Assembly: GCF_021233055.1 (NCBI RefSeq)
Contig: NZ_CP089538.1
Location: 973,501-1,037,500 of the forward strand
DNA length: 64,000 bases
Source of the DNA: Spirosoma oryzicola
GTDB lineage: Bacteria; Bacteroidota; Bacteroidia; Cytophagales; Spirosomataceae
Direction of reading: 5' to 3'
Numbering within the stretch: position 1 is the stretch's first letter; every line of letters starts with the position of its first letter. Below, one piece after another: positions 19,177 to 27,459 of this stretch. The notes beneath the pieces are model-generated. The model did no database searches. It saw only the letters and a program-made list of their open reading frames with translations, and was not told the origin of the DNA. Position numbers and translations under genes: made by a program.

Positions 19177-19229
19177 GTATCCTAACAAAAGGGCTGGCTT
19201 GTCATAAGCCAGCCCTTTTGTTAGGATAC
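19177..19229. repeat. Perfect palindrome, 24-bp arms, 5-base loop
   Basis: Arms at 19177-19200 and 19206-19229 (GTATCCTAACAAAAG... against ...CTTTTGTTAGGATAC) are perfectly complementary around the loop GTCAT. The inner part (AAAAGGGCTGGCTT) looks like a bidirectional terminator with a built-in T-run, but the outer ten base pairs are more than a terminator needs. It sits between the broken SusC and the small secreted gene ending at 19279, for which it may serve as a terminator. Confidence 0.85.
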
Positions 19230-19278
19230 TCGTAAAAATATACAGAGCAAATAATAACACTAGATGTGTAGACTAATT

Positions 19279-19671
19279 TTAATAATCTGAGCAACTCGAC
19301 TGATAAACACTTGTTGAGGCAGATCCCATCCCAATAACTTCACGGTCAGCGTAATTTGTGTATACATTGGCCGTGTACGTATTATATTCTGGATCTGCAC
19401 TTGTGGCAGCAATTCCTATTGATGAAATATTCTGACCTTGGTTTATGACGAATGATGCTCCGTTATTTATGGACATGCGCCAAACATAGTAATAAGACTG
19501 GGAAGGGGGAACACCGTCTTTTAGCACTTGCAGCGTACCAGACTGACAGGCTGATAGGTAAGTGGGACCACTTATTGTAAAAGTATAAAAGGTCGCTGGT
19601 AGTTTCACTGCCATTCCGTTGTTCAGCGCAATTGTAAATAAAAGCAGACTAAAAGAGAATAATTTTTTCAT
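19279..19671 (-). CDS. Small secreted protein of unknown function
   Basis: 130 residues. Signal peptide with Lys-Lys start and hydrophobic core (MKKLFSFSLLLFTIALNNGMA). The mature part is beta-rich, with YTFTISGPTYLSACQSGTL, a Trp in YYYVWRMS and a second Cys near the end (SSCSDY); this layout resembles one Ig-like or PKD-like beta-sandwich with a possible Cys-Cys pair, but I do not recognise the family. The gene and its surroundings are clearly more AT-rich than neighbours. A minus-strand TATTTTTG box (19772-19779) lies about 100 bp upstream. It may be a remnant of a larger adhesin or a late arrival at this locus. Confidence 0.65.
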   Translation of the reverse strand: MKKLFSFSLLLFTIALNNGMAVKLPATFYTFTISGPTYLSACQSGTLQVLKDGVPPSQSYYYVWRMSINNGASFVINQGQNISSIGIAATSADPEYNTYTANVYTNYADREVIGMGSASTSVYQSSCSDY

Positions 19672-19829
19672 AGTTATTTTGCTTTAGTTAAACGATTTTT
19701 TATCGTGCAAATATTCAATTTAATATATTTATTATGCTACATTTTGTAATCTTTTTATCAAAAGGTATATACAAAAATATATGAGATGATTCTATGAGAT
19801 AACAGCCAATCATCTAATCTTGAACATAC

Positions 19830-19863
19830 AAAAACCCCGGCCGTGTGAACGGCCGGGGTTTTT
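19830..19863 (-). terminator. Phosphoglucomutase terminator
   Basis: 14-bp perfect stem (arms 19830-19843 and 19850-19863, AAAAACCCCGGCCG against CGGCCGGGGTTTTT) with a 6-base loop; 25 bp past the stop at 19889. Confidence 0.9.
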
Positions 19864-19888
19864 GCTTCTGATGATCCGTATGCGCTAC

Positions 19889-21646
19889 CTAAACAAGCTG
19901 TAGCTCGTCAATCACGCGCTGTACTTTTTCTTTTAGTTGAGCGTAGGTGTCGTCAAAGGCTTCTTTGCTCTTGAGCGGTTCACGCACACTAACGTAAAAC
20001 TTGATTTTCGGTTCGGTACCCGATGGGCGAGCCGATACTTTAGTGCCGTCTTCCGTAAAAAATTGCAGCACGTTCGATGATTCGATACCTAGCTTTCCTG
20101 CTTCAATGGCTGAAGTTTGTCCACTCTGGGCATCCAGGCGTGTCAATGCTTTGTAATCATCAACCCGAACGACGGGCGAACCAGCAATTGATTTCGGTGG
20201 GTTAGCCCGGAAGTCGGCCATCATCTGCTGAATTTCTTCAGCGCCCGCTTTTCCTTTTTTGGTCAACGACACCAGCGCTTCGTAGTAGAAGCCGTTTTCC
20301 TGGTACATCGCCATCAGTAAATCGAACAGGCTCTTGCCATTGTCTTTGGCATAAGCCGTCAGTTCGGCAATCATGGCACAGGAAGCAATCGCGTCTTTGT
20401 CGCGGACGAAATCACCGATGAGGTAGCCGTAGCTTTCTTCACCACCACCAATAAATTTCTCTTTTCCTTCCAGTTCCCGAATCACTTCGGCAATGTATTT
20501 AAAGCCAGTTAGCGTGTTGTAGCATTTGACGCCGTACCGTTCGCACATCTGGTCAATAAGATCGGTCGTCACGATGGTCTTGGCAACGAACTCTTTACCC
20601 GTCAGCTTACCCGCATCTTTCCAGGCGTTGAGCAGGTAATAAATGATCAGGCTGGCCATCTGGTTACCGTTCAGTAACTCAAACTCGCCGTGGTGGTTAC
20701 GGGCACCAGCGCCTACGCGGTCGGCGTCGGGATCGGTTGCCATAACCAGATCCGCGTTGATGGACAACGCTAGATCGAGCGCGAGCTGCATGGCAGCCCG
20801 TTCTTCCGGGTTCGGTGACTTCACCGTCGGGAAATTGCCATCGGGTGTTGCCTGCTGCTCAACAATGTGAACGTTGGTGAAGCCCAGCCCATCGAGCGCG
20901 CGGGGAACGAGCGTAATGCCGGTTCCGTGAATGGGCGTGTAAACAATGTTGAGATCGGCCTGACGCTTAATCACGTCTGGATTAACGGCGTTCGACTTGA
21001 TCCGTTCGATATACGGAGCATCGATTTCTTCGTCGATCAGGTGGATTTTTTCGGGAACGCCCTCAAACTTGATGTCATCGACCGACGTAATTTTACTTAC
21101 CTCGGCAATAATGGCTTTGTCGTGCGGAGAAACGACCTGCGCGCCGTCGTTCCAGTATACTTTATAACCGTTGTATTCAGGCGGATTGTGCGAAGCCGTT
21201 ACGACGATACCACTTTGGCAGCCCAGTTGCCGAATTGCGAAAGACAGTTCGGGTGTCGGGCGAAGCGCGCTGAACAGATACACTTTAATGCCGTTGGCCG
21301 AGAAAATATCCGCCACCAACCGGGCGAACTCGGGGCTCATCCGACGACTGTCATGCGCAATGGCAACGCTAATATCCTCATCGGGAAACGCTGCATTGAT
21401 GTAGTTGGAAAGTCCTTGCGTAGCGGCTCCAACCGTGTACCGGTTCATGCGGTTTGAACCAACGCCAACCACCCCGCGCAGGCCACCCGTTCCAAATTCG
21501 AGATCACGGTAAAACGAGTCGGTCAACTCCGTGACATTGCCTGAATCAATCAAATGCTGAATGGCTTCTTTGGTGTCGGCATCATAATTGCCGCCCAGCC
21601 ATTGGTCTACGCGCTGCTGTGTGGAAGCGTCAAGGGTCGTTGTCAT
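19889..21646 (-). CDS. Phosphoglucomutase/phosphomannomutase family (phospho-sugar mutase)
   Basis: 585 residues, typical of the long alpha-D-phosphohexomutases. Phosphoserine loop VVTASHNPPEYNGYK with S152, metal loop ATDPDADRVG (D305, D307, D309), sugar-binding loop GGGEESYGYLIGD, and phosphate-binding loop SARPSGTEPKIKFYV near the C-terminus. It moves phosphate between C1 and C6 of glucose or mannose, in the cytoplasm. Which sugar is preferred cannot be read from the sequence; the length favours glucose as in Bacillus PgcA. It has its own promoter (exact -33 and -7 boxes with a 19-bp spacer) and its own terminator. Confidence 0.94.
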   Translation of the reverse strand: MTTTLDASTQQRVDQWLGGNYDADTKEAIQHLIDSGNVTELTDSFYRDLEFGTGGLRGVVGVGSNRMNRYTVGAATQGLSNYINAAFPDEDISVAIAHDSRRMSPEFARLVADIFSANGIKVYLFSALRPTPELSFAIRQLGCQSGIVVTASHNPPEYNGYKVYWNDGAQVVSPHDKAIIAEVSKITSVDDIKFEGVPEKIHLIDEEIDAPYIERIKSNAVNPDVIKRQADLNIVYTPIHGTGITLVPRALDGLGFTNVHIVEQQATPDGNFPTVKSPNPEERAAMQLALDLALSINADLVMATDPDADRVGAGARNHHGEFELLNGNQMASLIIYYLLNAWKDAGKLTGKEFVAKTIVTTDLIDQMCERYGVKCYNTLTGFKYIAEVIRELEGKEKFIGGGEESYGYLIGDFVRDKDAIASCAMIAELTAYAKDNGKSLFDLLMAMYQENGFYYEALVSLTKKGKAGAEEIQQMMADFRANPPKSIAGSPVVRVDDYKALTRLDAQSGQTSAIEAGKLGIESSNVLQFFTEDGTKVSARPSGTEPKIKFYVSVREPLKSKEAFDDTYAQLKEKVQRVIDELQLV

Positions 21647-21682
21647 ACGAAAAGGCTTATAAAACTATAAATGATTGTGCGC

Positions 21683-21713
21683 CAAAATTACAATTCCCCA
21701 ACTGCCTACCAAA
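21683..21713 (-). promoter_or_regulatory. Full Bacteroidota-type promoter of the phosphoglucomutase gene
   Basis: On the minus strand, TTTG (21713-21710), a 19-base spacer, then TAATTTTG (21690-21683), an exact fit to the TTTG-N19-TAnnTTTG consensus. Transcription would start about 30 bp upstream of the ATG at 21646. Confidence 0.75.
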
Positions 21714-21873
21714 TCCTTACAATAGATTGCGTAAAGAATGTGGATAAGTTTACGTATTATCTAGAAATTATAATTGTTGTAACTTAAATATTCATAAAAT
21801 TACTGATTTGATCAACTTTACACAAACTTGCCATTCAGCTGAACAGTTAGTAGCCTAGTTGCCTGCACAACTA

Positions 21874-23526
21874 CTAAATATACCTCGCCGTAATATGAGC
21901 AGTTTGTTCCGCTGTTTCAATAAGTAGCGAATGGCGCGGCTGGCTTAGCGCTATTTCCAACTCGGCAATCGTGTCTTTGAAAAGTAGATAAACCGGAATC
22001 TCGTGCGATTCAGCCTTCCCTTTGATGTACATAAGCGACGGACGAACGACTCCGGAGGCTGCTAACTCGTTGTATTGCTGCTTGGCTGCCAAGAATTCCT
22101 CGTCGCTCGATCCAAACGAAATAACCCGTTCGGGTAGCGGATTGGCTTTGCGGTTGGCTAGTTGAGCGTCAAGATCGGCCAGCAATCGTTTGAGGTGGAA
22201 AGTGTCTTTTCCCGAGCGAATCCGTTCACGTAGCGATTGACGAATCAGGTAAGTCAATGAGTTCGACAGGTTCAGACCAATTTCGGCCATTTGCTTGAAA
22301 ATAAGGGAGGACGGCGACATACCCGGAATGGTGTTCGGATCGTGAAGCAGTACCCGACCGTCGGGCGTCAGGAACCCATCAATGCGTGCGTACACATTAA
22401 TCCCTAAGCGCGTAAATACTTCGGCTACCGCTAATTGAATCTTCCGGTTGTTTTCCAGCGTCGTTTCGACCGGAATCCGTTTTTTGGTGGTGTTGAGTTT
22501 ATACTTCGACTCGAAATCAAAGCTGGTTACGTTGTAAATTTCGGTCGGTGGCAACGCAATCGCCATTTGGTCGTCATCCTGAATAACTCCGCACGAAAAT
22601 TCCTGCCCGCTGATAAATTCTTCGAACAGCACTTCGTCTTCCGCATTAAGTGAGGCCAGCGTAATGGAGGAGCCACTCGAAGCCAGCGCATCAAGTTTTT
22701 CGATGAAATCGTTGGGGTGATGAATTACTTCGCCCGTTTGCTCGATCACGACGGGAAAGCTAATAGCCGAATCCAGGCTTACCATTGTCTGAGCCATTTC
22801 CCGCTTCTCGTCGGCTGACAGGTCGGACCATTCGCCTAATTTACTCCATCCGTTGGGACGAATGCTCATCGTAAAGAAGCACTGCTCGACCGCCCGGCAG
22901 AACTGCGCCAGGTCAGCTTCCCGCACGATGGCTACGCCGATGGACGAACCCTGATGGGGTGCTTTCACAACGATGGGCAAACCCAGATGCTCGGTCAGTG
23001 ACTGAAAGAACTGGGCTTTATCGGCCTGTTCATACGCATCGCGGCTAATGGTAGCCGTTTTCTTTTGTTGCCCGTTGGCGAGCGCGATCAACTCATTTTG
23101 TAAAATTTTATTGATGCCTACCGCTGAACCAACCAGACCAGGACCCGTGTAAGGCATTTTGTACCATTCGAGTAAACCCTGAATCGCACCGTCTTCGCAG
23201 TCGGGTCCGTGCATGGCCAGAAATGCCATATCGAAATGATCGCGGAATTGTTCTGGACGTATCTCAGGCAGGGCTGCTTCCAGTACGTCCTGGTCGAGTG
23301 ATTCGTCGTACACCGAGAATCCTGATTTGTCCTGGGGTAAAGCGTCGCGCAGGGACGGATGCATCAGAAATTCAGGTTCAACGAGTCGGAACCGTCCGCG
23401 CCCGTCTACGAATACCAGAACTGGCTCGAACAAGCCTTTGTCTAAATTTGCCAGAGCTGTGCGCCCACCTGCATACGACACCTCGCGCTCCCGCGCTGGG
23501 CCCCCGAAGAAAATGCCTATTTTCAC
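21874..23526 (-). CDS. Long D-alanine-D-alanine ligase-like ATP-grasp protein
   Basis: 550 residues from the GTG at 23526 (VKIGIFFGGPARERE). A TTG 66 bp further upstream is in frame but lies inside a terminator hairpin, so I reject it. N-terminal GGPAREREVSYAGGRTAL matches the Ddl block GGxSxEHEVS with Arg for His. ATP-grasp parts include PIVVKAPHQGSSIGVAIV, LFEEFISGQEFSCGV and LHDPNTIPGMSPSSLIFKQMAE (the Ddl NTxPG block). Typical Ddl has about 320-350 residues; this protein has an internal insert (about residues 215-280) and about 130 extra C-terminal residues with no family I know. Likely makes a D-Ala-D-Ala or similar dipeptide for peptidoglycan, but the extra parts leave room for another substrate. 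Confidence 0.82.
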   Translation of the reverse strand: MKIGIFFGGPAREREVSYAGGRTALANLDKGLFEPVLVFVDGRGRFRLVEPEFLMHPSLRDALPQDKSGFSVYDESLDQDVLEAALPEIRPEQFRDHFDMAFLAMHGPDCEDGAIQGLLEWYKMPYTGPGLVGSAVGINKILQNELIALANGQQKKTATISRDAYEQADKAQFFQSLTEHLGLPIVVKAPHQGSSIGVAIVREADLAQFCRAVEQCFFTMSIRPNGWSKLGEWSDLSADEKREMAQTMVSLDSAISFPVVIEQTGEVIHHPNDFIEKLDALASSGSSITLASLNAEDEVLFEEFISGQEFSCGVIQDDDQMAIALPPTEIYNVTSFDFESKYKLNTTKKRIPVETTLENNRKIQLAVAEVFTRLGINVYARIDGFLTPDGRVLLHDPNTIPGMSPSSLIFKQMAEIGLNLSNSLTYLIRQSLRERIRSGKDTFHLKRLLADLDAQLANRKANPLPERVISFGSSDEEFLAAKQQYNELAASGVVRPSLMYIKGKAESHEIPVYLLFKDTIAELEIALSQPRHSLLIETAEQTAHITARYI

Positions 23527-23559
23527 TGGTTTGAGAATATTACGATTCGCAAATAAACG

Positions 23560-23590
23560 AAAAAGCCGCCTGTTTATGGACAGACGGCTC
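23560..23590 (-). terminator. Terminator of the GSCFA-mrp-NfuA-like operon
   Basis: 10-bp stem with one G-U pair (arms 23564-23573 and 23580-23589), then on the minus strand TTTTTCG. Its position rules out the TTG start of the Ddl-like gene. Confidence 0.75.
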
Positions 23591-23717
23591 AAGTCAATAC
23601 GATATGAAATTCCGGGCGCTTGTTCTATAATCGCTTATCAAAAGCAGGCAACCCTACTTGGCAAGCGCTACAAACAGGCCATTGAATGTAAATCAAGAGC
23701 AAGAAGCAGCCAGTTCG

Positions 23718-23984
23718 TTAAAACGCAGGCGTAATGTTGATTGCTTCTACTTTGGTGATTTCAGGAACTGCTTTCAGGATTGCTTCTTCCAGGCCACCTT
23801 TGAACGTCATGGCCGACATGGGACAAGAGCCACACGCACCGATCAACTCGAGTCGTACGGTTTTATCGTCGGTCACTTCCAGCACTTTCACGTTGCCACC
23901 ATCGGCAGCCAGGTAAGGCCGCATGCCATCAAGCGCTCGTTCGATTTTCGTAATCAGTTGGTCGTTATTAACTACCGTCTCCAT
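23718..23984 (-). CDS. NifU C-terminal domain (NfuA-like) iron-sulfur carrier
   Basis: 88 residues from the ATG at 23984 (METVVNNDQL); an upstream extension of 16 codons is not conserved. The whole protein is one Nfu domain: IERALDGMRPYLAADGGNVKVLEV, then the cluster-binding CxxC in IGACGSCPMSAMTFKGGLEEAI. Two subunits hold one [4Fe-4S] cluster and hand it to target proteins. Directly downstream of the Mrp ATPase (86 bp), another cluster carrier, which supports a joint role in iron-sulfur delivery. Confidence 0.93.
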   Translation of the reverse strand: METVVNNDQLITKIERALDGMRPYLAADGGNVKVLEVTDDKTVRLELIGACGSCPMSAMTFKGGLEEAILKAVPEITKVEAINITPAF

Positions 23985-24070
23985 GAATTTTGTATTTACG
24001 GTAAATTTACAGGATATCGAGGTTTTATGCAACTAACAAACCAAGCTCAGACTTGGTCCAAATAAACAGG

Positions 24071-25174
24071 TTACGCTACTTCTACGCGCTTGGTGCGGTC
24101 AATCGATGCGTTCCGGATGGCTACTTGCTGTGCCAGCGCTTCCGCTGCCGACCGGAATGCCTCAAGCGTTACCGGATCGCCCATGCTGACAGCAGGACGG
24201 CCTTCGTCGCCCGCTTCCCGTATGCTTTGCACAAGCGGGATCTGGGCTAAAAGTGGCACGTCGAACTGCTCGGCCAGCTCTTTACCGCCCCCTTTACCAA
24301 AAATGTGGTATTTATGATCAGGTAATTCGGCAGGGGTGAAGTAAGACATATTTTCAATCACGCCAAGTACCGGAACGTTAATCTGCGGCTGCCGGAACAT
24401 GGCAAGCCCTTTTGTTGCATCGGCTAAGGCTACTTTCTGGGGAGTTGTTACGATAATTGCCCCCGTTACCGGTACCGTTTGAACCAGCGTCAGGTGAATG
24501 TCGCCTGTACCCGGTGGTAAATCGATGAGCAGATAATCCAGTTCGCCCCAATCGGCGTCGGAAAAGAATTGTTGCAAGGCCCGGCCCGCCATCGTACCGC
24601 GCCAGATAATGGCCTGACCCGGTGCAACCAGAAAGCCCATCGACAGAATTTTGATGCCAAACTGCTGAATGGGCTCCATCTTCGTCTGACCATCTACCTG
24701 AAAAATACGAGGCTGTATGTTTTCGGCACCAAACATGGTTGGCATCGAAGGACCGTAAATATCCGCATCGATGATCCCAACTTTAGCCCCCGATTTGTGG
24801 AGCGCAATGGCCAGGTTTGCTGTAACGGTAGATTTGCCAACGCCACCCTTACCTGATGATACGGCAATAATATTTTTTACGCCCGGCAGCGTCGGTGCGT
24901 TGTTACGCGTTGACGTTACGTCAGACGTCATGTCGATCTTGACTTCAATCTCCGGACCTATGTGCGTGTGAATAGCATCTTCGCATCGTTTCCGAATGAC
25001 TTCCTTCAGCGGACAGGCAGGTGTTGTCAGTACAACCGTAAAGCGCACCTGACCGATGCTTAACTCAATATCTTTGACCATGTTGAGTGAAACAAGATCC
25101 TTCTTGAGATCAGGCTCCTCAACGGTACTTAGGGCTTGTAAAACAGCTTCTTTGGATAATCGGTAATCAGACAT
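24071..25174 (-). CDS. Mrp/NBP35-type iron-sulfur carrier ATPase
   Basis: About 367 residues from the ATG near 25174 (MSDYRLSKEAV); an earlier in-frame TTG would add 17 non-conserved residues. N-terminal MIP18/DUF59 domain (about residues 1-90, with TTPACPLKEVI), then the P-loop ATPase with the deviant Walker A SSGKGGVGKSTVTANLA, DADIYGPSMPTMFG and the LIDLPPGTGD switch. It carries [4Fe-4S] clusters to apo-proteins. The usual CxxC of the bacterial subgroup is not obvious at the C-terminus, which is common in this group. Middle gene of GSCFA-mrp-NfuA-like. Confidence 0.94.
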   Translation of the reverse strand: MSDYRLSKEAVLQALSTVEEPDLKKDLVSLNMVKDIELSIGQVRFTVVLTTPACPLKEVIRKRCEDAIHTHIGPEIEVKIDMTSDVTSTRNNAPTLPGVKNIIAVSSGKGGVGKSTVTANLAIALHKSGAKVGIIDADIYGPSMPTMFGAENIQPRIFQVDGQTKMEPIQQFGIKILSMGFLVAPGQAIIWRGTMAGRALQQFFSDADWGELDYLLIDLPPGTGDIHLTLVQTVPVTGAIIVTTPQKVALADATKGLAMFRQPQINVPVLGVIENMSYFTPAELPDHKYHIFGKGGGKELAEQFDVPLLAQIPLVQSIREAGDEGRPAVSMGDPVTLEAFRSAAEALAQQVAIRNASIDRTKRVEVA

Positions 25175-25217
25175 AATATTGGAAAAAAGAAGGGAGGAAG
25201 GCCGGGATAGTTGAAAA

Positions 25218-26252
25218 TCAGGCAAATTCTATTTCGCCATCTTTCCTGTCCGCGCTTTGGCTTTCGGGCTGTTCTCCGCCTTTTAAACGACTACGCACCG
25301 CTGCCAGTTCCGCCGAAACGTCTACTTGCGCAGATAAGCTTTCTAATTGGGTTAGCAACCGTCCTAAAAATTGCTCGTGAGCGGGACTGTTGCCATAAAG
25401 TGGACGATGAGCCAGCGATTTTTTTAGTTTGGACCACTGAACAATAAAGTCACGAAGTTCGGCGTCAAATGCACTTTCAGCAAGTTTGTCGAAAATATAA
25501 TCATGGGCCAGTGCGTTCGGGTGGATCAAATCCGCTTCGTAAAACCGGTAATCCCGCAGATCGTCAATCATCAGCTCATAAGCCGGGAAATAGGATACCC
25601 AGTTGTTCCAGACCGTCAGCTCGTGAGCGATCACGCGCAGCGTCGATTTACTGACCTGATTGATGGGTAGCGTGTCGCGGGTGTGACGAACGGGGCTAAC
25701 CGTCAGCAGGACGTTGAGCTTCGGATTGGCTTTGCGTAGTATTTTCAGCAGCCGTGTCAGCTCATCGCGAAGATGGTCAATCTGATATAAGTATTTCTCG
25801 AACAGTTGCCCCGGCATTTTATGGCAGTTTGCCACGACTTTACCCGTTTCGATGTGCCGATAAACAACCGCCGAGCCGAGCGTAAGAAACAGAAAATTAG
25901 CTTCGCGTAAGGCTAAGCCGGTTTGTGCTAATGTACGGATGAGTAAAGTGCGTAATTCATCCCGATTGGTAGCCCAGAGCGACGAATGAAAGTCGTAGTG
26001 AAACCAGGTTCCATCGCGTTCGATGTAGCGATCTTCATCCGGTGGTGTTCCGTAGAGCGCCATCGTTAACAGCCTGACAATCGAGACGGGGTTGAAGATC
26101 GTTCCGAAGGGGTTGTCCAGCACAGTTAGCTTATGATCGGCCAGCCGACGCCCCATGACCTCCGCAAAGCACGACCCAATCGTTACAATACGGCTGTTCA
26201 GGCCGATCGAATGGGGGAGCGATTCAGGTACTAATTCGGTATGAAACTGCAT
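25218..26252 (-). CDS. GSCFA-domain protein (SGNH-hydrolase-like)
   Basis: 344 residues from the ATG at 26252 (MQFHTELVPES). The name-giving motif IGSCFAEVMGRRL is at about residues 25-37, followed by DNPFGTIFNP, the LFLTLGSAVVYRH block, LLTVSPVRHTRD and IHPNALAHDYIFDKL. GSCFA proteins resemble SGNH/GDSL hydrolases with a Ser in IGS and a His in LIHPN, but their substrate is not established. No signal peptide, so cytoplasmic. First gene of a likely operon with the Mrp ATPase 43 bp downstream; the link with iron-sulfur genes may be accidental. Confidence 0.92.
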   Translation of the reverse strand: MQFHTELVPESLPHSIGLNSRIVTIGSCFAEVMGRRLADHKLTVLDNPFGTIFNPVSIVRLLTMALYGTPPDEDRYIERDGTWFHYDFHSSLWATNRDELRTLLIRTLAQTGLALREANFLFLTLGSAVVYRHIETGKVVANCHKMPGQLFEKYLYQIDHLRDELTRLLKILRKANPKLNVLLTVSPVRHTRDTLPINQVSKSTLRVIAHELTVWNNWVSYFPAYELMIDDLRDYRFYEADLIHPNALAHDYIFDKLAESAFDAELRDFIVQWSKLKKSLAHRPLYGNSPAHEQFLGRLLTQLESLSAQVDVSAELAAVRSRLKGGEQPESQSADRKDGEIEFA

Positions 26253-26501
26253 ACTGAAAGAACACAAAACAAAGGCAATTAGGTTCTGCCTATGAAATAT
26301 AATCGACTAGTTAATTTATTGATTTACAGTTATTTGTGATGAGTACATTTTGTTTGAGAAGTAGTCAGGGTTTCTTTCTAAAGCTGATTCTGAGTAAGTA
26401 GCGTATAGCCTCAATTTTGGCAATGCCTTGCGTTCGCCGTGAAGAGCCACGACTTTTCTTTACATTCACAGAGAAATCCTTTTTTCCGCTATTACGTAAC
26501 G

Positions 26502-26873
26502 ATGTCCTTTCAAAAACGCATTAAAACCCTCAGTTTCGAGTCATTAAATGAATTAATCACGCAAGCTCATCAGGAAATTGACCGCCGACAAGCGCTTATT
26601 GAGCGAATTCCACCGTTAAAACTACAGGAGATTGCCTTTTCCGTTCGTGCCCGTGATCTGTTATACCGAACGATTGCCGAAAAGAAAAAACTTGTTTACT
26701 GGCAGGACGCCCAGAAACTTACACTGGGCGAAACGCTAAAACTGTTGGAACAAAGTGATTGGCGATCAATAAAGTACAAGAACAACAAAGTCTTCGATGA
26801 GATACAGTCGTTGTTTCAAACCTACAAAGCTCCGTTGGACTGGTACTACAGTGAAGTAGAAGGAAACATGTAA
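26502..26873 (+). CDS. Small protein resembling the C-terminal domain of RNA polymerase alpha
   Basis: 123 residues from the ATG at 26502 (MSFQKRIKTL). The C-terminal 75 residues line up by eye with alpha-CTD: IAFSVRARDLLYR against LELSVRAANCLK, and LGETLKLLEQSDWRSIKYKNNKVFDEIQSLF against [30 protein letters not shown]. The N-terminal 45 residues form a charged helix (ELITQAHQEIDRRQALIERI). There are no alpha N-terminal assembly domains and no ribosomal-protein neighbours in the usual rpoA order. It could bind DNA or a sigma factor as a small regulator. The similarity is my own alignment by eye; confidence in the gene is high, in the homology moderate. Confidence 0.7.
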   Translation: MSFQKRIKTLSFESLNELITQAHQEIDRRQALIERIPPLKLQEIAFSVRARDLLYRTIAEKKKLVYWQDAQKLTLGETLKLLEQSDWRSIKYKNNKVFDEIQSLFQTYKAPLDWYYSEVEGNM

Positions 26874-26877
26874 GCAT

Positions 26878-26920
26878 AAAAAAAGGTCGGTCCTGATTTA
26901 TTCAAGACCGACCTTTTAGT
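26878..26920. terminator. Shared bidirectional terminator
   Basis: 12-bp perfect stem (AAAAGGTCGGTC at 26881-26892 with GACCGACCTTTT at 26906-26917), 13-base loop. Serves the convergent alpha-CTD-like gene and rplI. Confidence 0.85.
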
Positions 26921-26935
26921 TAGAAGCGTGTACGC

Positions 26936-27379
26936 CTATTCAGCCGATACAACTTCAAATTTCACTTTGTGCTTCACGTCCTTGTGCAGGTCAAGCGAAG
27001 CTTCGTAGGTACCAAGCGTCTTAACGTCATCAACCGTGATTTTCTTCCGGTCAATGTCAAAGCCTTTTTCACGCAGGGCATCAGCAACTTGGGTGTTGGT
27101 AACACGACCAAAGATTTTGCCGCTGTCGCCCGCTTTTGCTGGAATCGTCAGCGTGATGTCGCCGATACCATCTGCAATTGCTTGCGCGTCGTTCTTGATT
27201 TTTTCGGCTTTGTGAGCAGCCTGACGGATGTTTTCGGCAACGATCTTCTTGTTCGAAGAAGTAGCCATAACCGCATAACCCTGAGGGATCAGGTAGTTGC
27301 GGCCGTAACCTGGCTTCACCGCTACGGTGTCGTTTTTATAGCCCAGGCCGGCAATATCGGTTTTTAAGATGATTTCCAT
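26936..27379 (-). CDS. rplI: 50S ribosomal protein L9
   Basis: 147 residues. The N-terminal RNA-binding domain MEIILKTDIAGLGYKNDTVAVKPGYGRNYLIPQGYA is the family signature, followed by the long central helix (KKIVAENIRQAAHKAEKIKNDAQ) and the C-terminal domain. Binds domain V of 23S rRNA at the L1 base. Last gene of rpsF-rpsR-rplI, 80 bp after rpsR. Confidence 0.98.
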   Translation of the reverse strand: MEIILKTDIAGLGYKNDTVAVKPGYGRNYLIPQGYAVMATSSNKKIVAENIRQAAHKAEKIKNDAQAIADGIGDITLTIPAKAGDSGKIFGRVTNTQVADALREKGFDIDRKKITVDDVKTLGTYEASLDLHKDVKHKVKFEVVSAE

Positions 27380-27459
27380 TTGTTCAGAATAATTTTCCGT
27401 TTTCTGGTTTCAGTGGGGTGATCCGCTGAGGGCTCACGGTGTACTGAAAGCAGTAAACT

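Noticed and set aside
18913..19260. Minus-strand frame upstream of the truncated SusC as its N-terminal part
   Set aside because: It is in a different frame and has no signal peptide, plug or family block; the true SusC frame has a stop at 19143-19145.
23527..23592. TTG start of the Ddl-like gene
   Set aside because: It overlaps the terminator stem of the preceding operon, and the encoded residues are not conserved.
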